Assembly (NCBI GenBank): GCA_021401465.1
Contig: JADDMT010000040.1
Coordinates: 1 to 64,000 of the forward strand
DNA length: 64,000 nt
Origin: Teratosphaeria epicoccoides
Lineage: Eukaryota; Ascomycota; Dothideomycetes; Mycosphaerellales; Teratosphaeriaceae
Reading direction: 5' to 3'
Of this stretch, positions 42,450 to 52,428 are shown piece by piece. Each line of letters begins with the position of its first letter. Within the stretch, counting starts at the first letter, position 1. Under the pieces are notes generated by a model that was given only the letters and a program-made list of their open reading frames with translations, did not search any database and was not told the origin of the DNA. Position numbers and translations under genes: made by a program.

Positions 42450-45008
42450 ATGGCTGCCACAACAACCTTTCCCACGCTACCCGTCCCACAGGAAGACAGC
42501 ATGGACATGTCTTCGCCCCACAACGCTTACAATGACGGCGACATTGATATTGACTTTGATACCGGTGACTTTGGTGGCAGCGTGGATCTTCCAGAGGATG
42601 AGCGCATGCTCACTGATGGCGAGCAGACTCGTCCAGGCACAGCCACCGATGATGTGATGGAGGATGATGTGCAGATCAACGAGGTACACGTTGAGGAAGC
42701 GGTAATGGACGACGATATCACGCTTGTTGCACAGATAACCCAATACGACGATGAGGAGCTTATAGATTACGACGACGAGGAGCCGCCGCAGCAAACTGGC
42801 GACCAAGCCTTGCAAGACCTCGAGACTGTCCACTATGGCCAGCCAGACCAGCCCGCATCATTCGAGCAGCCGCAGGAACTTGTTGAGCAGGTGAACGAGG
42901 AGATCCTGCGGCAGCCGGAAGCAGCGACTGCAGAGGAGCTGGAGCCCACGTCGATTACTGAGCCCGTGACTGAGGCAGCATTTGATCCCTTGACAGCGCA
43001 GAGCGCAACGGCCAAGGCAGAACAGACCGAGGCAGCAACGACTGCACCGCTGACTGCAGAAGAAGACGTGACCGGACAGGCATTCGATGATGTCTCAGCT
43101 GCTGCCACTGCTTGTGTCGAGCCTGCACGAATTTCCGAAGAGCAGGCCGCCGCGTATGACGATGATACGCAACAGTACGTTGACGAAGCTGAGATTGTCG
43201 AGCGTACACTTGCACTCGAGACTAGCCTGAGGGCAGGGTCGGTTGAAGCACCTGGGACACCGACTGACACAGGTTTGCATCCCATGACTCTCTCCTACGA
43301 AGGCATGTCTATGCCACTTTTCAAGTCGAAGCGCCAGCTCGACGGCCTCTTGAAGGATGACAATCTCGCCAACCTCAGCCTGCATGAGCTCATGCACAAT
43401 ATCCGAGAACGGCTTGCGCGAAGAATAGGTAATGTACCAGAAGAACAAGAACTGACTCTTGCCTTTGACCATATGAATCTTCTGCTTGTCGGAGTGAGTG
43501 TGTCTGACCCTGCGTGCGCTCGACAGCGACTGACCGTACTTCAGAATTCTCGAGCTGCATTCGAGTACAGTCTGAGTGATGTCCTCGCAGTGTATCTCAC
43601 TCTTCATCAGAATGATGGTCTCCCTGCTGAGGAGATCCCATCTCTTTCGCTCATCCTGACGCAGAATCACTTCAGCAGCCAGCTTTCGTGGCTCAAGCAG
43701 GCAGCATCCAGCGGCGTAGCAATGTCGACTGTGGTGCAAGGGCAGACATACCCACAGCCAATGCCGGAGCAAGATGCTGAAGACGGCGATGCGACATATG
43801 AAGAGCACGAGCAACAAGAGGAATATTACGAGCACGGAGAAGATGGCGAAGAAGGCGCAGAGCACGCAAGAAGCCACCAGCACGAGGAGCAGGATGAGCA
43901 AGGTGAAGAGTACTATCAACCCTTGGAAGATGAAAGCGCAGCCGTCCAAGAGGCTAGCGAAGCACAGAACTATGAAGAGCAGGTTTATGAGCAGCACGAA
44001 GCGAAAGAGCAGGAGCAAGAGGCATACGTTGCTGCTGATGCAGCAGAAATAGCAGAGCTCGCCGAGTCCGATGAACCTGTTGTCGTCGCCGAGACTGGTG
44101 AACTTGGTGCGGCAAAGCAACACGAAGCACTGCCTCCAGTGACCGAGGAAATCACGCAGACTGTTTCTGTTGGCGAAGAACGTGATGAGGCTGAGTCCGA
44201 CGCCAGCTCGGCCACTCTCAACGGCCAAGCAGTCGACGAGAGTACTGGTGAGTACGATGTTGAGGACCTGATAGATTGGGATGACGACAGCGACCTGACC
44301 AGTCCAATCTCAGAGCCAGCCAAGGACGGCCACGATGACTTGCCGTTGGTCAAAGGACATGAGCACACCGAGCATCCAGCTGTGCCTCTGCAGGACGCAG
44401 ATGTTGCAGCTCAGCATGCTGAAAACGAGTACCCGGGAACAACAGCAGCTACAGACCTCATAGCTGAGGTCGCAAGCGAGAAAGCACACTATGAAGGCTC
44501 TGGAGACCTTGCGACTGAGCTTCAACAGCCTCAACCCGAAGGCGCAGAGTACAATCAAGATGATCAAGAATACGACACTCAACTATACCAAGACCAGGCT
44601 GACGCTTTTGAAGCACAGCAAGGCAACTTCGAAGAGCCTGGCCAAGAAGCAGAGCAGTGTACTGGTGATCATGACTACCTCGATGGACATAGTTACGAGC
44701 ACGGTTTAGAACACCATCCGACCGGCGAGGAGACATATGAAGGCGACGCCGCGGGCCAAATTGCGGGCGTACATTACACTGGCGACGACCTGCTGGACTT
44801 TGACGATGAGGTCGTGCAGCCAGAAAGCTTGTACGATGATATCGGCTACAACGACGACGTCCCAGCGGACGCTGCATCACGAAAGGCATCACACTCCATT
44901 CCGAAGACTCCATTGTCAAGCTCACCGTCTGTCAAGCGCAGCTTCGAGACTGCTGAGATTGACTTCGATTTTCAGGAGCCTGAACTCAAGAAGGTCAAGT
45001 CCGAGTGA
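42450..45008 (+). CDS. Large acidic protein with repeated (D/E)(L/I)(I/L)D(Y/W/F)DD motifs
   Basis: I do not recognise this protein. It is very acidic throughout, with long E/Q/D-rich stretches, except for a globular-looking region at about 285-420 in the genomic frame (SKRQLDGLLKDDNLANLSLH, MHNIRERLARRIGN). Three copies of a short acidic motif occur: EELIDYDDE near the start, EDLIDWDDD in the middle and DDLLDFDDE near the end. A 51-nt segment at 43494-43544 has all signals of an intron (GTGAGT, CTGAC, CTTCAG) and is a multiple of three, so the frame stays open either way; spliced length is about 835 residues. I chose the second ATG because the first 31 residues (from 42357) look untranslated. 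The motifs suggest repeated binding of one partner. Confidence 0.72.
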   Translation: MAATTTFPTLPVPQEDSMDMSSPHNAYNDGDIDIDFDTGDFGGSVDLPEDERMLTDGEQTRPGTATDDVMEDDVQINEVHVEEAVMDDDITLVAQITQYDDEELIDYDDEEPPQQTGDQALQDLETVHYGQPDQPASFEQPQELVEQVNEEILRQPEAATAEELEPTSITEPVTEAAFDPLTAQSATAKAEQTEAATTAPLTAEEDVTGQAFDDVSAAATACVEPARISEEQAAAYDDDTQQYVDEAEIVERTLALETSLRAGSVEAPGTPTDTGLHPMTLSYEGMSMPLFKSKRQLDGLLKDDNLANLSLHELMHNIRERLARRIGNVPEEQELTLAFDHMNLLLVGVSVSDPACARQRLTVLQNSRAAFEYSLSDVLAVYLTLHQNDGLPAEEIPSLSLILTQNHFSSQLSWLKQAASSGVAMSTVVQGQTYPQPMPEQDAEDGDATYEEHEQQEEYYEHGEDGEEGAEHARSHQHEEQDEQGEEYYQPLEDESAAVQEASEAQNYEEQVYEQHEAKEQEQEAYVAADAAEIAELAESDEPVVVAETGELGAAKQHEALPPVTEEITQTVSVGEERDEAESDASSATLNGQAVDESTGEYDVEDLIDWDDDSDLTSPISEPAKDGHDDLPLVKGHEHTEHPAVPLQDADVAAQHAENEYPGTTAATDLIAEVASEKAHYEGSGDLATELQQPQPEGAEYNQDDQEYDTQLYQDQADAFEAQQGNFEEPGQEAEQCTGDHDYLDGHSYEHGLEHHPTGEETYEGDAAGQIAGVHYTGDDLLDFDDEVVQPESLYDDIGYNDDVPADAASRKASHSIPKTPLSSSPSVKRSFETAEIDFDFQEPELKKVKSE

Positions 45009-46378
45009 AGCAGCAAGCCCTACCCCAACTCGTTCCAGCGAACTTAATGAATACATGCGCATAGCCCGATCTAGCCCTCTGGAGCTGGACAAGCAATACT
45101 AACAAGCAGAGACGCATAGGCCCACGATCCCACAACAGCCGCACAAGAGAGGGCGCAACCAACGAATGAAGGTAGGCCGCCGTCCCCATTACTAACACAC
45201 AGCATACCCAGCAACAGCACAACACCACAGTGCAACATCAACCGCAAACTTCCTGCTTCTTGCCCGCTCTTACTCCCGCGCTTTGGTCGCGTGTCATCGC
45301 ATGGAGGTGGCTCAGGCAGCTGGGTCAGGGATGTAGTATAGGTTCGACATTGTGAGCACGAGGCAGATGGCAGAGTTCGCTTCGGATCTTATGGCACCAC
45401 GAGCATCTAATGGCGTTCATTTTCCGCGCGAGATACCCACTTGGCTGTTGTGTTGCATGGTGCTTTGGAGAAATTCGGAAAGTGGTGCGTCGATTCTGTG
45501 AGTGACAACTGGCGGGATCACATTGTCTTATTCGTCATGCAGCACTACAATGAAGCTGATTACGACTGGCGTCTGATGTCTCCAGTCGCTTTTCTTCAAT
45601 ACCTAGGGACGGTAGTCGAGGACCCTGCGTCGCCTGCCATCATGTGCTCCGGGTTTAACGGCTTGGAGCATGGTCTCAACCTTGCGCTTCCCACTCTGAC
45701 GACCGTCTGGCAATGATTGCACGCCAAATCCATTCTGTGCCTTCTTCAGCGCCTGCTACTCCGCCGGCTGTCTCAACACAAAGGCCCCAGCCGCCCCGGC
45801 GAGCGTTGATCGATTCGCGCTCGTTCGTCAAGATCAGTTCCATCAAGCACTTCACTGCCACTCTCGTTAGCAGGGTCAGGCATTGTGATGGTCAGGCAAC
45901 GATGGTGAACCACATTCGCGCGAAAATCCAGAGGGCGGGCTTTATACTTCGTACCAAGATAGCAGGCGCTAGTGGGCTTGGATGAGTCTGTCCTCATAAG
46001 CACGTAACCAGGGACAGCCGCTCGCCACATCTGCAACGTCCAGCATGGCAGTTCTGCCAATGTTCCCGCTTGGAATGTTGAAGATATCGTACAGACACCG
46101 TCCGATCCTTAAGCGGCATGAAGTAGAAGGGAGCACACTTGCAGCTCGTCACGCGCAGAAAAAGGCGTCGAGTCGTCGATGCACCTTTATTTCATATGCT
46201 TGTATCCTACCAAACTACTCAGTTCCTACAGTCCGGCATTCTTCGACAGACAATCGCCCTGCCCAGCGCCTTCATATCAATCGATTGTCTCATTGACAAG
46301 GCTGTAAGATTTAAATATTGCACGTGCAAGCCTCTGACCTTGCTCGGATCTCGCTGACTACGACACCAAGTACCGACC
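45009..46378. other. Intergenic, one unexplained short frame
   Basis: Mostly without coding signal. A plus-strand frame at 45441-45716 (91 codons) has protein-like composition (DYDWRLMSPVAFLQYLG) and could be a remnant; I cannot identify it. Confidence 0.4.
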
Positions 46379-47794
46379 ATGGCTCTACCTGATTTAGACG
46401 TGCTGCGTCTGGATGCATCAAAAAGGATCATTGTACCGATGAACCAAGTGGCGATTGCTTTCTGGCCCCCATTGACAGAGGTCCAGTATTTAGCGACAGG
46501 CGACATGAATAGTTGTACCGCGAGTGCCATCATCCCTATCCATGCTGGTATCCTTGCCCATGTCACGCCCCTGCCGCCAGGCTCGACACAAAGAACACTC
46601 GAACAAAACCCGAACGCTGCTGTAGAAAACGCGATTCCCTTGCTGCAAGCCATTGCCGGGCTTTATCGAGCTCATCGAGACACGTTCGAAACAAATCGGA
46701 CGTATGTTATGGCTGGTATCTTTGGAAACAATTCCGCTATGCCGGACGTGTGTCAGATCATCAACCAACTCTTTACCGGACTCCGGCTCTCGTTAATATG
46801 GAAGGGTTATCCAGTGATTTCCCGACCTCCTATTGGCTTTTCAAATATGATGGTGTACGCTGAACGCCCTGGAGCCATGCCAAAAGTTTACATAAATGAT
46901 CGACGAGTCGAGCAGGGCTGTCTGCTACCCTTGACAAGGCTATCAAGTGCGTCGCGAGGCCTCCGGTGTGCAGGACGCTTGGACTGTGTAGACGCATGCG
47001 CATGGCTGGGTTGGTATCAACGTTCAGATATTGGAGAGAGCCCACGAGATGCGTGTTGCGGTGTCGAAAGCTCCGGTCGTTTCGCATCTGAAATTGGATT
47101 GGTGGGCTTCGGTGTCCTGGGTAGGATAATGACCTCTGATCTGCAGCGCCGGCCGTATCAATCATGTACTGAACTATCAAGACCCCGGATCGAGCTCTTT
47201 TGCATCAGCGAGCCAGTCATTGATTCCACCTTCGCTGCTCCAGCACGGAGTCATGTACCCAGAAATTGCGAGAATGCTGAGGAGGAATTCGGCGACCGCC
47301 CTACATCAAGTTGGCGCGCTGCCCGCTCTGTCGAGCCGGATTCGAACTTGTCACCTCATCTCCAATGGATTGCGATTTACCAAAATTCGCCGAACTCATC
47401 CCCTCTCCTCACCCGTCAGTCATACAGAATCCTTCCGTCCAAAATGAGTCAACTACTGCAGGCTGGTACACATGTTGAAAATTTGCAATACTGCCTCTCA
47501 GGAGCTATTCTTTCTGATCGCGTAGAACTGGTACGGGTGCTCCTGGATGCTGGCGTTCCAGCCAAGGTATACAACGTCCAGCCGGCTATAGAACAAAAGT
47601 CGTTACCGATACTGTCATTATTTTCTGCAGCACGGTCGGGACATCACCAAGAGTCAGTGCTGGACCATTCCTCCGCTTCTAGGGTATGTTGCACTATAGA
47701 CACGTATCCTGCTCAATCAACGGTTGATCTAGCACATAGATATGCACTCCGCACAGTGCCCGACCAGGACCTCATATCTTGGGTTCCTGCATAA
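46379..47794 (+). CDS. Protein with CheD-like N-terminal region; 3' part doubtful
   Basis: An open frame of 471 codons of which only about the first 180 look like a true protein. That part has T40, then GDMNSC with C46, then AGILAHVTPLPP with H61. The order Thr-x5-Cys-x14-His followed by LPP resembles the catalytic set of CheD, a bacterial glutamine deamidase (Thr, Cys, His), and fungal proteins with this look exist. The rest of the region (70-180) is helical with IIPIHAGILAHV and IWKGYPVIS. After about residue 190 composition becomes cysteine/arginine-rich and unnatural, and from about residue 357 the frame runs into an ankyrin-type remnant. So the true gene probably ends or splices near 46920. 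Function is unproven. Confidence 0.55.
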   Translation: MALPDLDVLRLDASKRIIVPMNQVAIAFWPPLTEVQYLATGDMNSCTASAIIPIHAGILAHVTPLPPGSTQRTLEQNPNAAVENAIPLLQAIAGLYRAHRDTFETNRTYVMAGIFGNNSAMPDVCQIINQLFTGLRLSLIWKGYPVISRPPIGFSNMMVYAERPGAMPKVYINDRRVEQGCLLPLTRLSSASRGLRCAGRLDCVDACAWLGWYQRSDIGESPRDACCGVESSGRFASEIGLVGFGVLGRIMTSDLQRRPYQSCTELSRPRIELFCISEPVIDSTFAAPARSHVPRNCENAEEEFGDRPTSSWRAARSVEPDSNLSPHLQWIAIYQNSPNSSPLLTRQSYRILPSKMSQLLQAGTHVENLQYCLSGAILSDRVELVRVLLDAGVPAKVYNVQPAIEQKSLPILSLFSAARSGHHQESVLDHSSASRVCCTIDTYPAQSTVDLAHRYALRTVPDQDLISWVPA

Positions 47795-48060
47795 CGTCGC
47801 GGATCCGAACGCAAAATGCGAGATAGACACAACGCCACTCTTACTGGATGTAGAATATGCTCCCTTGCCCATCATCAAACAGCTATTCGCGCACTGCTCT
47901 TCGTGCACCTCCTTCCCCGGACAACTGCTCCACTGCGCAGCATGACGGACATCCGATGATGCTCGCCACCGACTCGGAGACCCTTCCGTCTTTACACACT
48001 GCCTTGTCAAAGTAAGCCAACGAGAATGACCAACCTCGGATTAGCCAGTCACCCGTGAAG
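47220..48060 (+). pseudogene. Broken ankyrin-repeat type gene
   Basis: Ankyrin-like helices can be followed across several frames. These include SDRVELVRVLLDAGVPAKVY (near 47517), then after a frame change FLQHGRDI, a canonical intron at about 47682-47737 (GTATGT..CATAG), PDQDLIS with a one-base insertion in TTGGGTT near 47780, ADPNAKCEIDTTPL, VEYAPLPIIKQLFAHC and GQLLHCAA, then TGA where CGA is likely (47943). Ankyrin repeats mediate protein binding. At least two frame changes and one stop make it inactive. The upstream limit is unclear. Confidence 0.6.
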
Positions 48061-49271
48061 CCTCGCCAAAGTGCGCCAGTGGCGATTTCCCATCTTGCAT
48101 CGCCTCTCTTCCATCTGCCAATGCATCATCACGATAGGTTGGGTCTGAACATGCCGCGGCACAAGCCTGAGAAGGCGAATTCAGAGCGCGCTTGTCAGCG
48201 ACCCATTGATCTAGTCTCCTCTCTTGGGACTAGCTCGAATTATTTTACAAAGGATTGTTGCAGGCGACGTCTTGGTCGTTCGCTGCAAGACAGAGTGCTC
48301 TATGAGGCATCTGCGATACCAATTGATTCGCATGGGCCCCGTTTGACGGCACGCACCGTATAGTAGGACTCTTGGCAACTGGGTATGCAATAGTCCTCAC
48401 CTGCTCGAGTTCAGGCAGCCGCAGTCTTTACTGCCTAATAAGCGCGATGTCTAACTACTAGATGGGTCACGATTGACTTACACCATTCTGTGATTGCGGC
48501 CAACTCGTGAGGACCTGAGTGGTCCCACCCTGTTGTGCGAACCTTGCAAAGAGACCCACATTCCATACTGTTGTGCGAGCGAGCCAGGTAGGAGCCGGCG
48601 AGTGAAGCAGCACAGCGAGCTCTCTTACATGCTGCCGAATGCTATCCTCTGCAAAGCTGCGCGCCTTTGATTTTCGGCCCCATTATGGAGTATTGATCGG
48701 TGGCCCCTAGCTCCGTGGTGCTGACTCCTCACGTGGGTATAGGTCCAGTTTCGTTGCTGTGACATTTATGGCATGACTGCTGCTTTCGCTGCTTCTATGT
48801 ACTCACGCCATGCAAAGCCCCGTGACAAAGCTGAAGATTTTCAGGCTCAAGCTGCCGAGGCTGTTTCAGAGGCGAATTAGTCCGTATACTGAGTTTCCTG
48901 TAGTTGAGCTGTGGACCAAACAATTAATACTACGGTAGGCGAACACGCGCGACTCCCGCTGCTGTACGTCTTACTCCCTTAAGTCTAACTGTCTGGTCAC
49001 GTCAGATTCCAGTGTCATCCCAGTGGCCAGTCGGTCTTATGGAGACGCCCTCACGAATATGGGCGATAGAACCGGCCGGTGCCCTTTTCCTTTGCTCGTC
49101 GCATTGCCACGACAACTCTTCCAGCCAACAACTCTCGACCCGCTGCCTGCATGGAGAAATGGATTCAAGATTGCCAATCCAAGTATCACACCGCGAAGAA
49201 GCAGATATTTAGCTCAAGCCCTACATGTTCGTCAGTATGTGCTTACGAAACCAATTGCATTCGCTGTCTTC
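48061..49271. other. No gene seen
   Basis: About 1.2 kb without recognisable coding or RNA genes; short frames only. Confidence 0.45.
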
Positions 49272-50151
49272 TTACGGAACAGGCTTGAATGAATCTCCAG
49301 TCAGCTCCTCAACCTTTTTGATAGATTGCTTGTATCCCGGATGGTTCTCAATCCTCTGGGCATACTCAAACAGTTTAGGATACAAATTTCTGTCGATCTT
49401 GTTTCGGGCAAGCGCAGCAGTCATGGGATAGCTCATCATTATATCGGCAGCCGTCAAGTCAGGCCCACAAAGGTACTGGCCGCTGTTGGGGCTGGTAGCC
49501 AATTGTTCGTTCAGGAAGCCGAAGTGAGTCTTGAAGTTGGCGTTCAGGAATTGGGCCTCGATTCTGCTGGCGATGGTCCGTGTCAGGGGCTTTACGAAGA
49601 ATGGAATCTGAGGGCCTTCTTTCAGGGAGTCGGTCAGGAGTTGCATGAGCATCAGTGTCATGAGAGAGCTAGGACATGGTAAGTCGGTGCCCGATACGTA
49701 CAGGGCACATCAAAGCTCACCCTTCGGCATAGTGCATGAAGTGCCTATACCGAAGCCAGGTCTCGGTCTCGCCACCGACCTGTCCGTCCTTGCCTTCCTG
49801 GTAGCGCTTGGGTACGAGTTGCTGAGCGAAGTAGTCCGTCAAGTACTCCGAGATCGTGCCTGATTCGGCCAGTACCAGAGGCTTGGACATGTTGGCAGTC
49901 TCGACGGAGATGGTTGGCGATTTGCCCAGAGGATGAACCTCCTTTAAGGCTGCCGGAGCTAGCATGTCGGAGCCACGTCTGTATGTCTCAACATCATATT
50001 CGATATCTTTGCATTCGTTGAGGAGCCAGATCATGCGCTGCGAGCGGCTCGCGTTCAGCCTATGCAGTTGATCAGCAGCTTGATTTCCATGATGCCGCCC
50101 AAGTGATACATACCAATGCAGTGTGACTTTGGCTTTCTGCGTGGTCGACAT
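49272..50151 (-). CDS. Glutathione S-transferase (Gtt1-like), three exons
   Basis: GSTs conjugate glutathione to electrophiles or reduce peroxides. Exons on the minus strand: 50151-50114, 50059-49721 and 49668-49272, with introns of 54 nt (GTATGT..CATAG) and 52 nt (GTGAGC..CCTAG), giving 257 residues. The N-terminal thioredoxin-like domain has KVTLHW, the joined LNASRSQRMIWLLNE with the Ser/Arg-Ser motif that contacts glutathione, PLGKSPTI and LAESGTISEYL. The C-terminal helical domain has YRHFMHYAEGS, then IEAQFLN and the SGQYLCGPDLTAADIMMSYP signature. The split W codon at the first splice supports the model. I chose the second methionine (50151) because the 18 residues upstream are not typical of the family. 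Confidence 0.88.
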
Positions 50152-50388
50152 GACCCTGATATAGTGATGGAAAATCAAGAGAGACGTGGAGAATAACGAA
50201 GACAACAGACTCTTTATCTGATGCGATGGATGAGACCGAGGCCCGACTGGCTGAGCTCGTGATGGATCAGGACGCTAAAGCGGATGTATCCGGGCATAGA
50301 CCCGCTCCACATCGAACCCATTACTGCTCTGTAGAGCGCCTGGGACACGAACATAGCAGCAAGCATGGTCAGCCCAACGTTGAGAAGA

Positions 50389-50868
50389 ATGGCGGGTCAC
50401 GCCGACAGTGAGCATGAGACGAAATGGGAAGGAGCGAAAGGCGTGAGCTAATGTGATGTAGGCGTCCATATGGACCCGGCCCTGGTCAAATATGCCAGTA
50501 CGTCTCCTTTGCGTGCGGTCAGGTTCCAGGATGTCCATCAGAAAGAGCTTTGAAGATAGAGGATATCGCGCGGAATGCGGGCTTGGGCGAGTCAGAGGTA
50601 CTGACGCTGGACAGATATGTTCGTGAAGAGACACGAGTACTTCAGATGGACACCGCGCACAGCATGGTTGACCGTCACATACGTCCTCGCCATTCCCGCT
50701 GGCCTGATGTACGTGGCGTACGGAACTGAGGTATGGGAAACACGAGGGCGCCTCGTGAGAGGGCCGGAGAAAGCGCTTGCATGGCCGAAGGTGTGCTGAC
50801 AACGCGGAACACAGGGCAAATACAACATGCGTGGGAAGCTACGAGGCGATACCATTGCCGAGTTCTAG
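50389..50868 (+). CDS. NADH:ubiquinone oxidoreductase accessory subunit (NDUFB4 type), four exons
   Basis: This is a small single-helix subunit of mitochondrial complex I, in the membrane arm. Exons 50389-50407, 50462-50497, 50615-50730 and 50815-50868 give 74 residues. The joined product has MAGHADSVHMDPALVKYANM, then FVKRHEYFRWTPRTAWLTVT, a membrane helix (VLAIPAGLMYVAYGTE), and the conserved end GKYNMRGKLRGDTIAEF. These are the fungal family phrases. All introns have GT..AG ends (54, 117 and 84 nt) and preserve the frame. Because exons 1 and 2 are only 19 and 36 nt, simple frame searches miss the gene. Confidence 0.88.
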
Positions 50869-51230
50869 GAGATTCTCAGCAGCGAGGACGATGTGGAACA
50901 TACGGCGACGCTTGGAAGCGCGGATCCTTGACAGCCCTCAGCCCTCAAATATCTCGACATGAGATATCATGAGCATGGACGGCTTGCAGAGAAGAATGTG
51001 CCCGAATATCTCCCCATGACAGACTTGATGCTGTTTCGCACATGGGCCTGGTGTTCTCATCACTGAACGGCAGAGTACCGCATGACGTGCCATTTGTGAT
51101 ACATACAGCCGCTTTGTGCTCGAATGCAATCTGTATATCATTGCAACGACGAACGCTCGAACGCCAGCAGATCAAATCCTGGGTATGTGTATGACTTATA
51201 CGCTGATCAGGTTCATCATCGTTTTGAATC
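50869..51230. other. Convergent intergenic, no gene seen
   Basis: Short gap between the 3' ends of the complex I subunit gene and the GH16 gene. No coding content. Confidence 0.4.
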
Positions 51231-52428
51231 TCAAGATGCCGTATACACCCTCCAGCTCGCCCATTCCCAGTACGCCGTGTCAAATGCAGTGGCATTGTTA
51301 GCCACGAATTCTTCACATGTGCCCGGACACCCGCCCTGCGTCGAGTAGACCTTCGTTGAGCCAGCCCAATTTCCGCACAGGTCAATGTTGGCGATCAAAG
51401 ACTGATTTTTAAAGTGGCTGGAGATGTCGCAATGTGTGTTTGGAAAGTCTGCGAGTGCCTCGCCCTGTTCGACGAAGGATCAGCTTTGATCGTCGACCTT
51501 TCGATCGCGGCTGGCTTACCCATGTGCTTGGATCCGGCGCTGTGGTGTTACTGACGTCTGCCGGAATGTCCGAAGGCATATCATCATGCGTCCAGAACCA
51601 GACGCGGATGCCCGCATCTCTCAGTTCCATCGCATAGACGCCGCCGCCATTTTGGTTGAATTCCTCTCCGTATGTGGCTACCTTGCCCTTCACACCGCAC
51701 CCGGCATTGTCATTGGTGGCATTCCAGCAGTTCTTGTCCAGGACTGAACCTGTCTCTCTCCGCTTGACGTTCATCTTGCAATCAACACTTGTGTGGAGAG
51801 TCATTTGGTTGCCGGTGTCTGCTTTGTTGACCGCCTCCATCACGTCAATTTCGCCATTAGCCGGCCAGTTGCTGGGATCACTCAGCCATAGCGCGGGCCA
51901 TGTGCTGCAGCCGTAGGGCGAATGCAAGATGTCAAAAACAAAAAGCCCGTCATTCCATTGGGTCTCCGAGGTTATGCGCACGCTGAAACGGCCGGTGCTG
52001 GCGTTTTGGGTGGTGGTGTCCACCCTCAAGATCGCTCGGTCAGACGAGGCATAGGTCAGGTTGTATTGCTTTGCGGTCTCCGCCGGAACATAGTGCACGA
52101 AACCGGAGCTGGGATCATATCCAGTGTAGTACTGGAAGTCGTCGAAAAAGCCAGTGCCAGAATATGTCTTGTTTAGAGCATAGGTGAGCTTGCTGTAATC
52201 CGGGTATGCGGTTGCTTTGCTCCCCAGTACGGCGCCGATGATGATTGCTGCGATGACCACTGCCACTGCAGCACAGACACCCAACCAAGCCCTTCTGCTC
52301 CAGTTTTGAGGTGCCCATTTCGTCCCGGCCGGTCGTTTCGCTTCTTCGTATGTGGGTGGAGGCCCATAAGCATCTCCTGTATCGCTAACAATCGCGAAGC
52401 TACTTCCCGGCTTGTTATAGTAGGGCAT
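51231..52428 (-). CDS. Membrane-anchored GH16 family beta-glucanase, two exons
   Basis: GH16 enzymes cut or transfer beta-1,3(4)-glucans, often in the wall. Exons 52428-51520 and 51464-51231, joined by a 55-nt intron (GTAAGC..AACAG), give 380 residues. There is no signal peptide; instead a cytosolic N-terminus (about 45 residues), a membrane helix at about 48-70, and an extracellular catalytic domain, a type II layout. The active-site motif GEIDVMEA is at 192-199 with E193, D195 and E198 in place. The N-terminal tail has PPPTY (about 23-27), a PPxY motif of the kind that binds WW-domain ubiquitin ligases. The last exon carries cysteines and ends TAYWEWASWRVY. Several N-glycosylation sites are present (NLT, NAS, NAT). 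Confidence 0.88.

Noticed and set aside
43095..44228. Minus-strand open frame of 377 codons with hydrophobic runs
   Set aside because: Antisense to the acidic-protein gene; its membrane-like stretches are the complement of GAA/GAG/CAG codons.
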